Source: CAYYGL01 sp964471235 (lineage in GTDB: Bacteria; Calditrichota; Calditrichia; RBG-13-44-9; J075). From it: a stretch of DNA of 21,852 bases. Numbering within the stretch: position 1 is the first letter of the stretch; every line of letters starts with the position of its first letter. The stretch spans positions 1 through 21,852 of the forward strand of contig CAYYGL010000076.1 of the NCBI GenBank assembly GCA_964471235.1, given 5' to 3'. Below the pieces are notes generated by a model. That model searched no databases and was not told where the DNA came from. It saw nothing but the letters and a program-made list of their open reading frames with translations. Position numbers and translations under genes: made by a program. Positions 8,266 to 16,272 of this stretch are shown piece after piece.

Positions 8266-9183
8266 GTGTTAAGATCGATAAACATACAAGGGAAAACCTT
8301 GATACCGAATGTTTACTACAACACTTCCCTGAGCATTCTTCTCTACCTATGGATACCGTTTACTGCCCCCACAGCCGCACAAACCGATTCCCTTGCCCAA
8401 TCCGCCGGTGATACAATTCCTTTAAAAAAAAACGTGGCAATGACGACGTTCCAGACCGATAGTTTAAGCCGGCTCGCCCGGTTAGCTCAACTGCGTTTAT
8501 GGCTCTGGCAGCATGATACACTTCCCGCCATCTCTCCGGGGATTTCCAATAAAATTCCCCGCTTAATGCCCCCAATTGCCAACTTTACCGCAAATCCGAA
8601 CGCCGCCTATCGGGAAGATTACGATTTCCGCAGTGACCTTTCCTATCGCCTGAAACGGGTTGAACGTCTCAGGCGGGAAGCTTCCGGTGCCCCCAGTAAC
8701 GTGCTGTTGGCACGAGTTCGCATTCCCATCGGCAACCTGGGGAAGAAAATTTGTCCCGATGTGAACCTGACCAATTTGCTTCAGGAAGGTCAACTATGGC
8801 TGAGTGACCGGGAGTTGGATATGCTGGAGGTGCTATGGGTTTACCGGGAGTTATCCACCCCGCGCTGGTATCAATTGTATTACCAAAATTTTAAAACCGG
8901 ACCGCTTACTTATACCGTTTTTTTGGAATATATTAACCAATTGGAAGCCAAGCGAGTGTTGTGTCGAAAAAAATCTCACTACATCGGTATGTTCTATGAT
9001 GCAGCATTTTCGCTCCCCCAATTTCTGAATGAGATAAAAAACGCCTTAGCCGCTATTGATGTTCTCAGTAAACCAAAACGGTACCGGGTTTTATCTAATA
9101 TGTATCAAAAGCTGGAAAATGTATTATTCAGCGATTTATACTTTTCCCGTTATCGTCATAAACACTTGCGACGTTCCCCATAA
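8266..9183 (+). CDS. unrecognised exported protein with BlaI/MecI-like winged-helix C-terminal region
   Basis: I cannot name this 305-residue protein. The frame opens with GTG at 8266. A TTG at 8299, preceded by AAGGGA with 5-base spacing, is an alternative start that would shorten it by 11 residues. A hydrophobic segment (about 21-34) followed by TAPTAAQ/TD looks like a cleavable signal peptide. A Ser/Thr/Ala-rich and then basic, proline-containing middle part runs to about 175. Residues 180-248 resemble the BlaI/MecI winged helix: ELDMLEVLWVYREL, then TYTVFLEYINQLEAKRVL, then a wing-like hairpin ending FYDA. The last 55 residues are helical and basic. A DNA-binding-type fold in an exported protein would be odd. 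It lies 57 bases after the deacetylase gene. Coding status is likely; function is unknown. Confidence 0.65.
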   Translation: MLRSINIQGKTLIPNVYYNTSLSILLYLWIPFTAPTAAQTDSLAQSAGDTIPLKKNVAMTTFQTDSLSRLARLAQLRLWLWQHDTLPAISPGISNKIPRLMPPIANFTANPNAAYREDYDFRSDLSYRLKRVERLRREASGAPSNVLLARVRIPIGNLGKKICPDVNLTNLLQEGQLWLSDRELDMLEVLWVYRELSTPRWYQLYYQNFKTGPLTYTVFLEYINQLEAKRVLCRKKSHYIGMFYDAAFSLPQFLNEIKNALAAIDVLSKPKRYRVLSNMYQKLENVLFSDLYFSRYRHKHLRRSP

Positions 9184-9363
9184 CTGCCTCTTGCAGCCGG
9201 TATATAAACAATCTTTTCCTATCTCATGCTTCCATATTTCCGCACACCCTATCCATCTCACCTGCCTCTCATTTGATACGGTTTTACAAAATAAAAACCT
9301 TATGCGTGATAAAGTATTTCCCGGAGAACTCGATTATTCTGAAAAAAACAATACGGAAGAATA

Positions 9364-12300
9364 ATGCATACATTGATTTGGGATAAATGGTCTCATGGGT
9401 TACAATTAGAGGGATATTATGAGCACCATTTCATCCATCGCCAACCCGAGTTAGCCTATCAGTTAATTCAGGCGTTAACAAAGGATTCCCGGAAACTATT
9501 CGGGTTAATTGAGGAGGTGAAAGCGTATGTTCAATCCTCGCCCATCAGTGCCTCGGAAGTGTTGGATTCCCTCTTCAAACTGCGGGATACGGCGGTCCAG
9601 CTGGATGGGGAACTCACCGGCTTTAATGCTCATTCTTTTTTGAAAAACATCCAGGCATTCATTCTTCAGTTAAATCAGGGGCTTCAGGGAAGCGGCACGT
9701 CCGAAAATGATGTGGGGACGGTTCAATTGCCGGAAGCGGTTTCGGATGGTCATTTTTATGTGGAATTGGATGGAAACTTCTGCATTCGGGGAACGGATCC
9801 TGCCCTGTGGGAGCGGTTTCAGTATTCCAAGGGAGAATTAACCGGTGCGCCGTTAGCCGTTCTGTTTTCGGAATCCAGTCAAAGTTTATTGCGGTTTGCG
9901 CAGGACCAGTTACAAAACCGGAAACGCCTGTCCATCGAATTCGAGATCGAAGCAATCGACAAATTCGGGCAGCCACTGCAAACCATTCTGAAAATCAACG
10001 CTGAGCCCAATGAGGACGCTTCCGGTTATCATGCGGAGATTCGGGATCTTACCTACCGTGCGGAAACCGAGAGCCTTTTAAACCTGATGTTGATGGCACT
10101 GGATAACGTTGGGGATGGTATCGTCATCTCCGAACCGTCACAGGAAGGGCGGATATTGTTCGTTAACCGGTCATTGGAACGGATAACCGGTCACAACCGT
10201 CACACCCTGTTTGGTAAGGGCATTAAATTTTTGCAGGGGAGATTTTATAATAAAGAACGAAGTGAGCAAATTTTTAAGAATTTGCTCAGCAGCGGATGGG
10301 AGGGGGAACTCAACCTGGAACAGGCGGATGGGGGGCGATGCCCGGTCTATATGCACATTCGACCGGTGCGGGATAATCAGCAGCGGGTTGCGGCGCTGGT
10401 CAGTAGTATCCGGGATATCCGCAGCGAGAAACAGCGGAAAGAACAGATTCGCTGGCAGAACAAACGATTGCAATTCCTGCAAAACCTGGCAGGGATTCTG
10501 AATTCTACACTCAACATCAAAAAGACCCTGCTGGCATTTACCAAAGAAATCAATCAAAATTTACCGGTGTTAACCCTGGATGTTTTTCTCCCGGTGGATA
10601 CCCAAAAGAAATATGCCCGACTCATCTTTTCCGCTGAAAACCTGAACATCGATTATCCGGAAAATTTGATTCTTAACCTGGATGATTGCCCGCTTTATAA
10701 AAAACTGATTAAACGGTCCGATAATGCCTATTACCGGTTGCCATCGGATTTGTTTCCCTCCCATCCTTATTTTGAAAGAATTAAAAATCTGAGTTTGGGG
10801 GAATTGTTTTGGTTTCCTTTGAAATTTACCGGTGAAATTATTGGCTTGATAGCAATCGGGATGAAGGTGACTCCGAATACGGTGCTAAACAACCTGAAAT
10901 TCTGGGAACAGATTATTGATCATCTTACGGTGGCGGTTAAAAATGCCATCCAGTTTGATCAACTGGAAAAACAAAATCAAAAGTTAAACCTTGTGAACAC
11001 CCTGTTTCATTACCTCAATCGCCAGGCGACGACCGAATCGTTGCTGCACAATGCCCTGAGGGATTTTTCCCACACTTTTGGCTACACCGGGATGGCAATC
11101 TATCATGTAAAGGAAAACCAACAGTGGACGTGTCTATCAAAGTATTGTGATTCCACTGAAAAAACACCGCCTTTTCCGGATGCGTTTACCGGGTCGGAGT
11201 ACCCGGCGGATGTCCCCCGTTTCTGGCTGGATGTCTTTCCGGGGAAACCGTTTGATAAGCTCTGGAAGAAGCATTTTTCTCCACAGATTCCCAAAACCAT
11301 TCTATGGTTACAAACCAACACGGTGTTTCATCATCGGCTGGTGTTGATTGGTTTTTGCAATCATCATTACCTGACCGATCTCTCCTACGGATATCATGTG
11401 AAATTGATGCAAGCCGGATTGGAAAAGTTGGCAATGGCTCTGGATCATCAATTGCTGTTTCAACGGACGGTGAATGCAGAGAAAGAATGGGAAGCAACCT
11501 TTAACGAGGTTCATATCGGGGTGGCAGTGGTAGATGCTCAATTTAACATGAACCGGGCAAATAATGCTTTCTGGTCTTTGATGGGAACTACCGTTCCACC
11601 GGAGTCGTTGACAACCCACTTTTCCGAAGTGATGGCTAAGTATATTAAAGAGATTCAGGAGAGCCGGGAGAAGAATCAATCGGGGACATCCCGTTTTGAG
11701 AACATGGAATGGCGGGAAAGACGACATCACAAGCACCTCCATATTCGGTTTTCAACTTTTTATACCGGGGATGATGAATTTACAGGGGGGGTATTCACGG
11801 TGCATGACATCACTGCGGAATACCAGAAAGAGCAGCACATTCGCTATCTGTCAAAATTTCCGGAGTTCAACCCCAATATTAATTTAAGCCTATCCGAAAG
11901 CGGTGAGATTGTGTATTACAATGAGGCTTGCATGAAGCTGCTGAAATCGGCTGGCTATACTGAGGAAGACATCAATAAATTGGTCCCGGTAACCCTGATT
12001 TTTGAATTGCAAAACGGTCAGTTTAAAGTCAATCAAGCGCATGAATATATCCACAATTTCAATGAGCGGATATTTCAATATATTGCCTATTTGCCGGAAG
12101 AAGAAGAGAATATCTTTCTTTCCGCCATAGACATTACCGATCGACTGGAGTTGCAGAATAAGCTAATTCAAACGGAACGGATGCGGGCGATGGGAGAGAT
12201 GGCTGCCGGGGTGGCCCATGATTTTAACAATCTGTTAACGACCATTATCGGGCGAACCCAATTAATTCGTTTGAAATCGAATGATGCCCAGTTGGAATCG

Positions 12301-13287
12301 GAATTGGCTGTGGTGGAGAAAGCCGCTAAGGACGGTGCAAAAATTGTAAAGCGGATGCAGGAACTGACGCGGGAGAAACGTCAACAGCAGTTTGAGAATG
12401 TGTATTTTAGCGAGATCATCCAGGACAGTTTATTGTACTCGGCGCAAAAATTGAAACTGGAGACCCAGGTAAAAGGGCAGAAAATTCAAATTCATACCGA
12501 ATTTGAAGAAGACATTGTGGTGTTCGGTAACCCGATTGAGTTAAAGGAAGTGTTTACCAATCTTATCTTCAATGCGTTTGATGCCATGCCGGAGGGGGGC
12601 GAGCTTTTTCTGCAAACCCGGAAACAGGGGGAAGATACGGTGGTGGCGATTGTGCGCGATACCGGTACCGGCATACCGCCGAAAATCAAACAAAAGATAT
12701 TTGATCCCTTTTTTACCACCAAAGGAGAGCGGGGAACCGGGTTGGGGCTCAGCCTGGTATATAAAATCATTACCACTCATAATGGCACCATCAAAGTAAA
12801 CAGTGAGACTGGGCAAGGCACCGAATTTATCATCACCCTGCCCATTTCGGCAACCAAACCGAAAACGGAAATTCATGAAGAACGCACTCCCTATACAAGG
12901 CTCAATGACATCCGGTTGCTGGTAGTGGATGACGAGCCGGAGTTATTGGAGACCATCGCTGAGGTGCTCAAACTGAAATTTAAGAAGGTTGACATGGCGC
13001 AAAGCGGTAAAGAGGCCTTAGAGAAGATTGGCGGCGAGGAATATGATGTGGTGTTAACCGACCTGGGAATGCCGGAGATGTCCGGTTGGGAAGTTGCCCG
13101 GGAAGTCAAGAAACGGGCACCGCATTGTCATGTCATCCTGGTGACCGGATGGGGGATGCAGGCGGAAGAGGAATGGCAAAATCATCATTATGTGGATTCG
13201 ATTATCTCCAAACCGTATGACCTCCACAATCTCCTGACCATGATAGAGCAACTGGCTTCCCATAATCAAAAAGCCGAACAGGTGTGA
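9364..13287 (+). CDS. hybrid sensor histidine kinase with PAS/GAF array and C-terminal receiver
   Basis: This 1307-residue soluble kinase has no membrane segment, so it senses intracellular signals. After a helical N-terminus (1-115) come PAS (about 125-235), LOV-like PAS (240-350), two GAF domains (about 370-530 and 545-700) and two more PAS domains (about 705-820 and 830-930). The dimerisation/phosphoacceptor domain follows with GVAHDFNNLL, phosphoacceptor His952. The ATPase domain has the N box NLIFNAFDAM (Asn1066, Asn1070), DTGTGIP at 1099-1105 and GTGLGLS at 1124-1130. The receiver has Asp1189 and Asp1190, phosphoacceptor Asp1233 (TDLGMP), Thr1261 and Lys1283. All key catalytic residues are present. 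GGAAGA just before ATG 9364 supports the start. No output protein is adjacent. The target is unknown, and control of the neighbouring envelope genes is only a guess. Confidence 0.93.
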   Translation: MHTLIWDKWSHGLQLEGYYEHHFIHRQPELAYQLIQALTKDSRKLFGLIEEVKAYVQSSPISASEVLDSLFKLRDTAVQLDGELTGFNAHSFLKNIQAFILQLNQGLQGSGTSENDVGTVQLPEAVSDGHFYVELDGNFCIRGTDPALWERFQYSKGELTGAPLAVLFSESSQSLLRFAQDQLQNRKRLSIEFEIEAIDKFGQPLQTILKINAEPNEDASGYHAEIRDLTYRAETESLLNLMLMALDNVGDGIVISEPSQEGRILFVNRSLERITGHNRHTLFGKGIKFLQGRFYNKERSEQIFKNLLSSGWEGELNLEQADGGRCPVYMHIRPVRDNQQRVAALVSSIRDIRSEKQRKEQIRWQNKRLQFLQNLAGILNSTLNIKKTLLAFTKEINQNLPVLTLDVFLPVDTQKKYARLIFSAENLNIDYPENLILNLDDCPLYKKLIKRSDNAYYRLPSDLFPSHPYFERIKNLSLGELFWFPLKFTGEIIGLIAIGMKVTPNTVLNNLKFWEQIIDHLTVAVKNAIQFDQLEKQNQKLNLVNTLFHYLNRQATTESLLHNALRDFSHTFGYTGMAIYHVKENQQWTCLSKYCDSTEKTPPFPDAFTGSEYPADVPRFWLDVFPGKPFDKLWKKHFSPQIPKTILWLQTNTVFHHRLVLIGFCNHHYLTDLSYGYHVKLMQAGLEKLAMALDHQLLFQRTVNAEKEWEATFNEVHIGVAVVDAQFNMNRANNAFWSLMGTTVPPESLTTHFSEVMAKYIKEIQESREKNQSGTSRFENMEWRERRHHKHLHIRFSTFYTGDDEFTGGVFTVHDITAEYQKEQHIRYLSKFPEFNPNINLSLSESGEIVYYNEACMKLLKSAGYTEEDINKLVPVTLIFELQNGQFKVNQAHEYIHNFNERIFQYIAYLPEEEENIFLSAIDITDRLELQNKLIQTERMRAMGEMAAGVAHDFNNLLTTIIGRTQLIRLKSNDAQLESELAVVEKAAKDGAKIVKRMQELTREKRQQQFENVYFSEIIQDSLLYSAQKLKLETQVKGQKIQIHTEFEEDIVVFGNPIELKEVFTNLIFNAFDAMPEGGELFLQTRKQGEDTVVAIVRDTGTGIPPKIKQKIFDPFFTTKGERGTGLGLSLVYKIITTHNGTIKVNSETGQGTEFIITLPISATKPKTEIHEERTPYTRLNDIRLLVVDDEPELLETIAEVLKLKFKKVDMAQSGKEALEKIGGEEYDVVLTDLGMPEMSGWEVAREVKKRAPHCHVILVTGWGMQAEEEWQNHHYVDSIISKPYDLHNLLTMIEQLASHNQKAEQV

Positions 13288-13337
13288 GAAACCGACCTGA
13301 GCCATTCGCCCGGCATGGGTTTCAGGAGTTCTCGGTT
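13288..13337. terminator. possible bidirectional hairpin between convergent genes
   Basis: Between the convergent kinase and Trm112-like genes, AACCGACCTGA (13290-13300) can pair with TCAGG (13322-13326) and TCGGTT (13332-13337) across a 5-base bulge. The loop is about 21 bases and itself contains a small GCC/GGC pair. The position suits a shared terminator, but the loop is long, there is no clear U tract, and the right arm overlaps the end of the Trm112-like gene. Confidence 0.3.
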
Positions 13338-13528
13338 ATTGCCGGTTCGGCAAGATTTCGGGCAGCGTCAATCAGCATGTTTGGGATACCGTCTTCAACC
13401 ACATATCCCAGTTGACAGTGCCGACAAATTAACGTTTCGGCATCGTTGTTTTGCTCATCAATATATAACGTTAAAGTGCCTGCACATTGAGGACATGCCA
13501 ACAATTCCAATTTTTTCCGGTCAATCAT
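13322..13528 (-). CDS. Trm112-like / UPF0434 zinc protein
   Basis: This 68-residue protein matches the Trm112/UPF0434 (YcaR-like) family. It has the paired zinc ligands CPQC at 12-15 and CRHC at 35-38, and ends with the characteristic GYVVEDGIPNMLID segment at 41-53. In other organisms Trm112 proteins bind and stabilise methyltransferases. The role of the bacterial UPF0434 branch is poorly defined. A GGGAGG site (13533-13538) lies just before the ATG. It is the last gene of the nine-gene - strand run, 24 bases after accA, and is probably co-transcribed with it. Confidence 0.9.
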   Translation of the reverse strand: MIDRKKLELLACPQCAGTLTLYIDEQNNDAETLICRHCQLGYVVEDGIPNMLIDAARNLAEPAITENS

Positions 13529-13552
13529 ATTTCCTCCCGATTGGGACGATGG

Positions 13553-14530
13553 TTATTTTTCCCGCCAGGCACCCATGGCACTATATTTCTCAATTCGCAT
13601 TTCGACCAGTTCATCCGGGGGAATTTGGGTAAGTTTCTCCAATTCTTCCAACAGAGCGGTTTTCAGATTCTCTGCTGCTTGATCATAATCCCAGTGAGCA
13701 CCGCCAGGGGGTTCCGGTATAATTCGGTCAATCACGTTGAGTTTCAGGAGGTCCGGGGCGGTCAACTTCATTGCCTCAGCAGCTACGGAAGCCTTGGCGT
13801 TGTCTTTCCACAAAATCGCAGCGCACCCTTCCGGAGAAATCACCGAATACCAGCAGTTCTCCATCATTAGAATGACATCTCCAACTCCAATGCCCAGGGC
13901 GCCTCCGGAGGCACCTTCCCCGATGATCGAAACAATGATGGGCACCGGCAAATGAGACATCTCTAACAAGTTGCGGGCAATGGCTTCCGCCTGCCCCCGT
14001 TCTTCGGCGCCGATGCCCGGGTAGGCTCCGGGAGTATCGATGAAGGTTAATACCGGTAAATTAAATTTCGCCCCCATTTTCATTAACCGCAACGCCTTCC
14101 GATACCCCTCCGGGTTTGACATACCGAAATTTCGATAGAGATTCTCTTTTACATCCCGCCCTTTCTGCTGTCCGATAACGATGACGCGGTATTTCTCAAT
14201 TTGAGCAATCCCTCCCACCATGGCAGGGTCATCGGCAAAGCAGCGGTCGCCGTGCAATTCGATAAACTCACTGGCAATCCGTTGAATATAGTCCAGGGTG
14301 TAAGGACGATCGGCATGACGCGCCAGCCGCACCCGCTGCCAGGGCGTTAATTTGGAATAGATATCTTTGCGAAGCGCTTCCGCCTTCTTTTTTAAGCGCT
14401 TGAGGTCTTCGTTGATATCAATGCCGGTTTCCTGGGAGTATTCTTCCATCTCCGCAATCTTCTTCTGTAAATCCACGACCGGTCTTTCGAAATCCAGAAT
14501 TTGACGAAAAGTCTTTTTCAATATGAACAC
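13553..14530 (-). CDS. accA: acetyl-CoA carboxylase carboxyltransferase subunit alpha
   Basis: This 325-residue protein is a full-length AccA, close to the usual length of about 320. AccA and AccD form the carboxyltransferase that moves the carboxyl group from biotin carrier protein to acetyl-CoA, making malonyl-CoA for fatty acid synthesis. The family signature is clear: LDFERPVVDLQKKI at 12-25, LTPWQRVRLARHADRPYTLD at 61-80, ELHGDR at 91-96, the GGIAQI strand, NFGMSNPEGYRKALRLM at 134-150, DTPGAYPGIGAEERGQ at 165-180 and the oxyanion-type loop GEGASGGALG at 204-213. accD is not in the window. The gene starts 4 bases after the stop of the mannose synthase gene, which suggests translational coupling. 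Confidence 0.97.
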   Translation of the reverse strand: MFILKKTFRQILDFERPVVDLQKKIAEMEEYSQETGIDINEDLKRLKKKAEALRKDIYSKLTPWQRVRLARHADRPYTLDYIQRIASEFIELHGDRCFADDPAMVGGIAQIEKYRVIVIGQQKGRDVKENLYRNFGMSNPEGYRKALRLMKMGAKFNLPVLTFIDTPGAYPGIGAEERGQAEAIARNLLEMSHLPVPIIVSIIGEGASGGALGIGVGDVILMMENCWYSVISPEGCAAILWKDNAKASVAAEAMKLTAPDLLKLNVIDRIIPEPPGGAHWDYDQAAENLKTALLEELEKLTQIPPDELVEMRIEKYSAMGAWREK

Positions 14531-14534
14531 TCCG

Positions 14535-15254
14535 TTAATACTTCCCGAATAAACTGAGTATTTTTAATTTCCAGACGATGTATGCTGCCTCGATCATAAT
14601 CTTCCGGGACATTTTCGATTTTCCCACCGAACGATCAGTAAAAATGATGGGGATTTCCTTGATGCGAAATCCCCGTTTCCAGGCTTTAAAATTCATTTCG
14701 ATTTGAAACGAATACCCGTTGGATTTCACCTCATCAAGGGGAATCGCGGTTAATACTTCCCGCCGGAAGCACTTGAAGCCGCTGGTGCAATCCGACAGGG
14801 GCAATCCGGTAATGATGCGGGTATATTTGCTGGCAAATACACTCAATGCCAGACGCGCCAGGGGCCAGTGGATAACGTTGATGCCATTGAGATACCGAGA
14901 GCCAACCACCAGATCGGCTGCTTCAATGGCTTTCAAAAAATTGGGAATCTCCCGGGGATCGTGAGAAAGATCCGCATCCATTTCCATTATGTAATCATAA
15001 TCACGTTCCAGGGCATACTTGAACCCGGCAATGTAAGCCGTTCCCAACCCCATTTTACCCGCTCTTTCCAACAAAAACAAGTGAGGATTGGTTTTCATTA
15101 ATTCTTTTACCAGGTCAGCGGTACGGTCCGGAGAATTATCATCAATGATAAGCACCTCCAATCCCGGTAGGTCCAAATCAAAAACAATTTCCAATAATCG
15201 GGTGATGTTCTCCCGTTCGTTGTAGGTAGGTACCACAATCAGTGTTTTTTTCAT
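14535..15254 (-). CDS. polyprenyl-phosphate mannose synthase (DPM1-like GT2 glycosyltransferase)
   Basis: This 239-residue GT2 enzyme matches the short, soluble DPM1 type of polyprenol monophosphomannose synthase, which moves mannose from GDP-mannose to a polyprenyl phosphate at the cytoplasmic face of the membrane. Visible motifs are VVPTYNERENI at 7-17, IIDDNSPDRT at 36-45, the metal-binding MDADLSHDP at 92-100, VVGSRY, then DCTSGFKCFRR, GYSFQIEM, and FTDRSVGKSKMS near the C-terminus. There is no trailing membrane domain, unlike the GtrA-fused or ArnC-like relatives. Sugar specificity could be glucose or another hexose, but the overall pattern favours mannose. It lies 13 bases after the RfbD-like gene and 4 bases before accA. 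The TMEM260-like gene upstream in the same run is a candidate user of its product. Confidence 0.88.
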   Translation of the reverse strand: MKKTLIVVPTYNERENITRLLEIVFDLDLPGLEVLIIDDNSPDRTADLVKELMKTNPHLFLLERAGKMGLGTAYIAGFKYALERDYDYIMEMDADLSHDPREIPNFLKAIEAADLVVGSRYLNGINVIHWPLARLALSVFASKYTRIITGLPLSDCTSGFKCFRREVLTAIPLDEVKSNGYSFQIEMNFKAWKRGFRIKEIPIIFTDRSVGKSKMSRKIMIEAAYIVWKLKILSLFGKY

Positions 15255-15267
15255 AAACGATGAGCCT

Positions 15268-16164
15268 TTAGCATAGAATTTGGTGTTTCAGGAATTCCAA
15301 CGCATCATCAAGGCGTCTCGGGTGAAACCCCAGCCTCTGTTTTGCCAATTCAATCGATAAACCACCCCGCATGGGTCGCGGCGCTTTTTGATTTAGTTGA
15401 TCCGTTGTGATTGGGTGGATCAACTCTGTTGAAAAGTCGAAAATTTCGGCAATCTTCATGGCAAAGTCAAAGCGATTTAAATAATCTGCCCCTGCCAGAT
15501 GAAATACCCCGTATTGCGATTGACGGATGATCAAGCGGATCCCTTCTGCCAGGTCTTCCGCCAGGGTGGGATTGTTGTATTGATCCGTGACCACCCGAAT
15601 CTCTTTTGAATCTTTCAGGCTCTGATACACCCAGAGAAAAAAATTCGTTTTGACGCCTGTTCCCACCCCATAGAGCACATTGGTGCGCACAATGGCGAAG
15701 GGAATCCCGACCATGCGTACGACATTTTCGGATGCCAGTTTGGATTTGCCGTAATACCCGAGGGGGCTGGGTTTGGCATCTTCCGGATAGGGACCGTCGG
15801 TTCCCTCAAAAATATAATCCGTGGAAACCTGGATGAGTTGCGCCATGTTTTTCCGCGCGCAGGCAGCTAAATTTTCCACCCCCTTCACATTGGTCTTCCA
15901 GCAGGTTTCCCGTTGCTCTTCGCAGGCATCCACATGGGTAAAAGCAGCGGCATTGACGATGACATCCGGTTGAAAAGCCAAAATAACTTCTTTACATTGT
16001 TTTAAATCGGTGATGTCCAGAACCTGGTATGACACCCCCGGGGCATCAATCTGTAAGTGGGGATGCCTTCCGGTTGCCAGAATCTCATACTCCTGATTTA
16101 AAGACGTAACCAATTTCTGTCCCAGGAGGCCGTTCGCGCCGGTAATTAATATCTTTTTGTCCAT
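15268..16164 (-). CDS. rfbD: dTDP-4-dehydrorhamnose reductase-like (RmlD) sugar-nucleotide reductase
   Basis: I start this gene at ATG 16164 (298 residues). The longer frame would need a TTG at 16203 and place the nucleotide-binding motif too far inside. The NAD(P)-binding loop ITGANGLLGQ lies at 7-16, NAAAFTHVDACE at 71-82, STDYIFEG at 114-121 and the catalytic YGKSK (Tyr138, Lys142). The C-terminal part has the RmlD substrate-binding features, including YNNPTLAEDLA. RmlD performs the last step of dTDP-L-rhamnose synthesis, reducing dTDP-4-dehydrorhamnose. rfbA, rfbB and rfbC are not in this window, so the exact substrate (rhamnose or another 6-deoxyhexose) is not certain. The gap to the upstream kinase gene is 108 bases. 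Confidence 0.85.
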   Translation of the reverse strand: MDKKILITGANGLLGQKLVTSLNQEYEILATGRHPHLQIDAPGVSYQVLDITDLKQCKEVILAFQPDVIVNAAAFTHVDACEEQRETCWKTNVKGVENLAACARKNMAQLIQVSTDYIFEGTDGPYPEDAKPSPLGYYGKSKLASENVVRMVGIPFAIVRTNVLYGVGTGVKTNFFLWVYQSLKDSKEIRVVTDQYNNPTLAEDLAEGIRLIIRQSQYGVFHLAGADYLNRFDFAMKIAEIFDFSTELIHPITTDQLNQKAPRPMRGGLSIELAKQRLGFHPRRLDDALEFLKHQILC

Positions 16165-16272
16165 AGCAATGTCTTTTTTATTGTAAATCGGAAGCGTCGG
16201 CAAAGATGCTCAGCTTCTCTGAAATGGTGATTAAAGATTCCCCAAAGATGTGGTTTTAATGGTACCGAATAA

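Noticed and set aside
9270..9300. Sigma70-type promoter before the hybrid kinase gene (TTGATA at 9273)
   Set aside because: No acceptable -10 hexamer lies 16-18 bases downstream; AT-rich sequence alone is not enough.
16165..16203. A 13-residue N-terminal extension of the RfbD-like protein
   Set aside because: It requires a TTG start and moves the nucleotide-binding loop away from the N-terminus; ATG 16164 gives the normal family arrangement.
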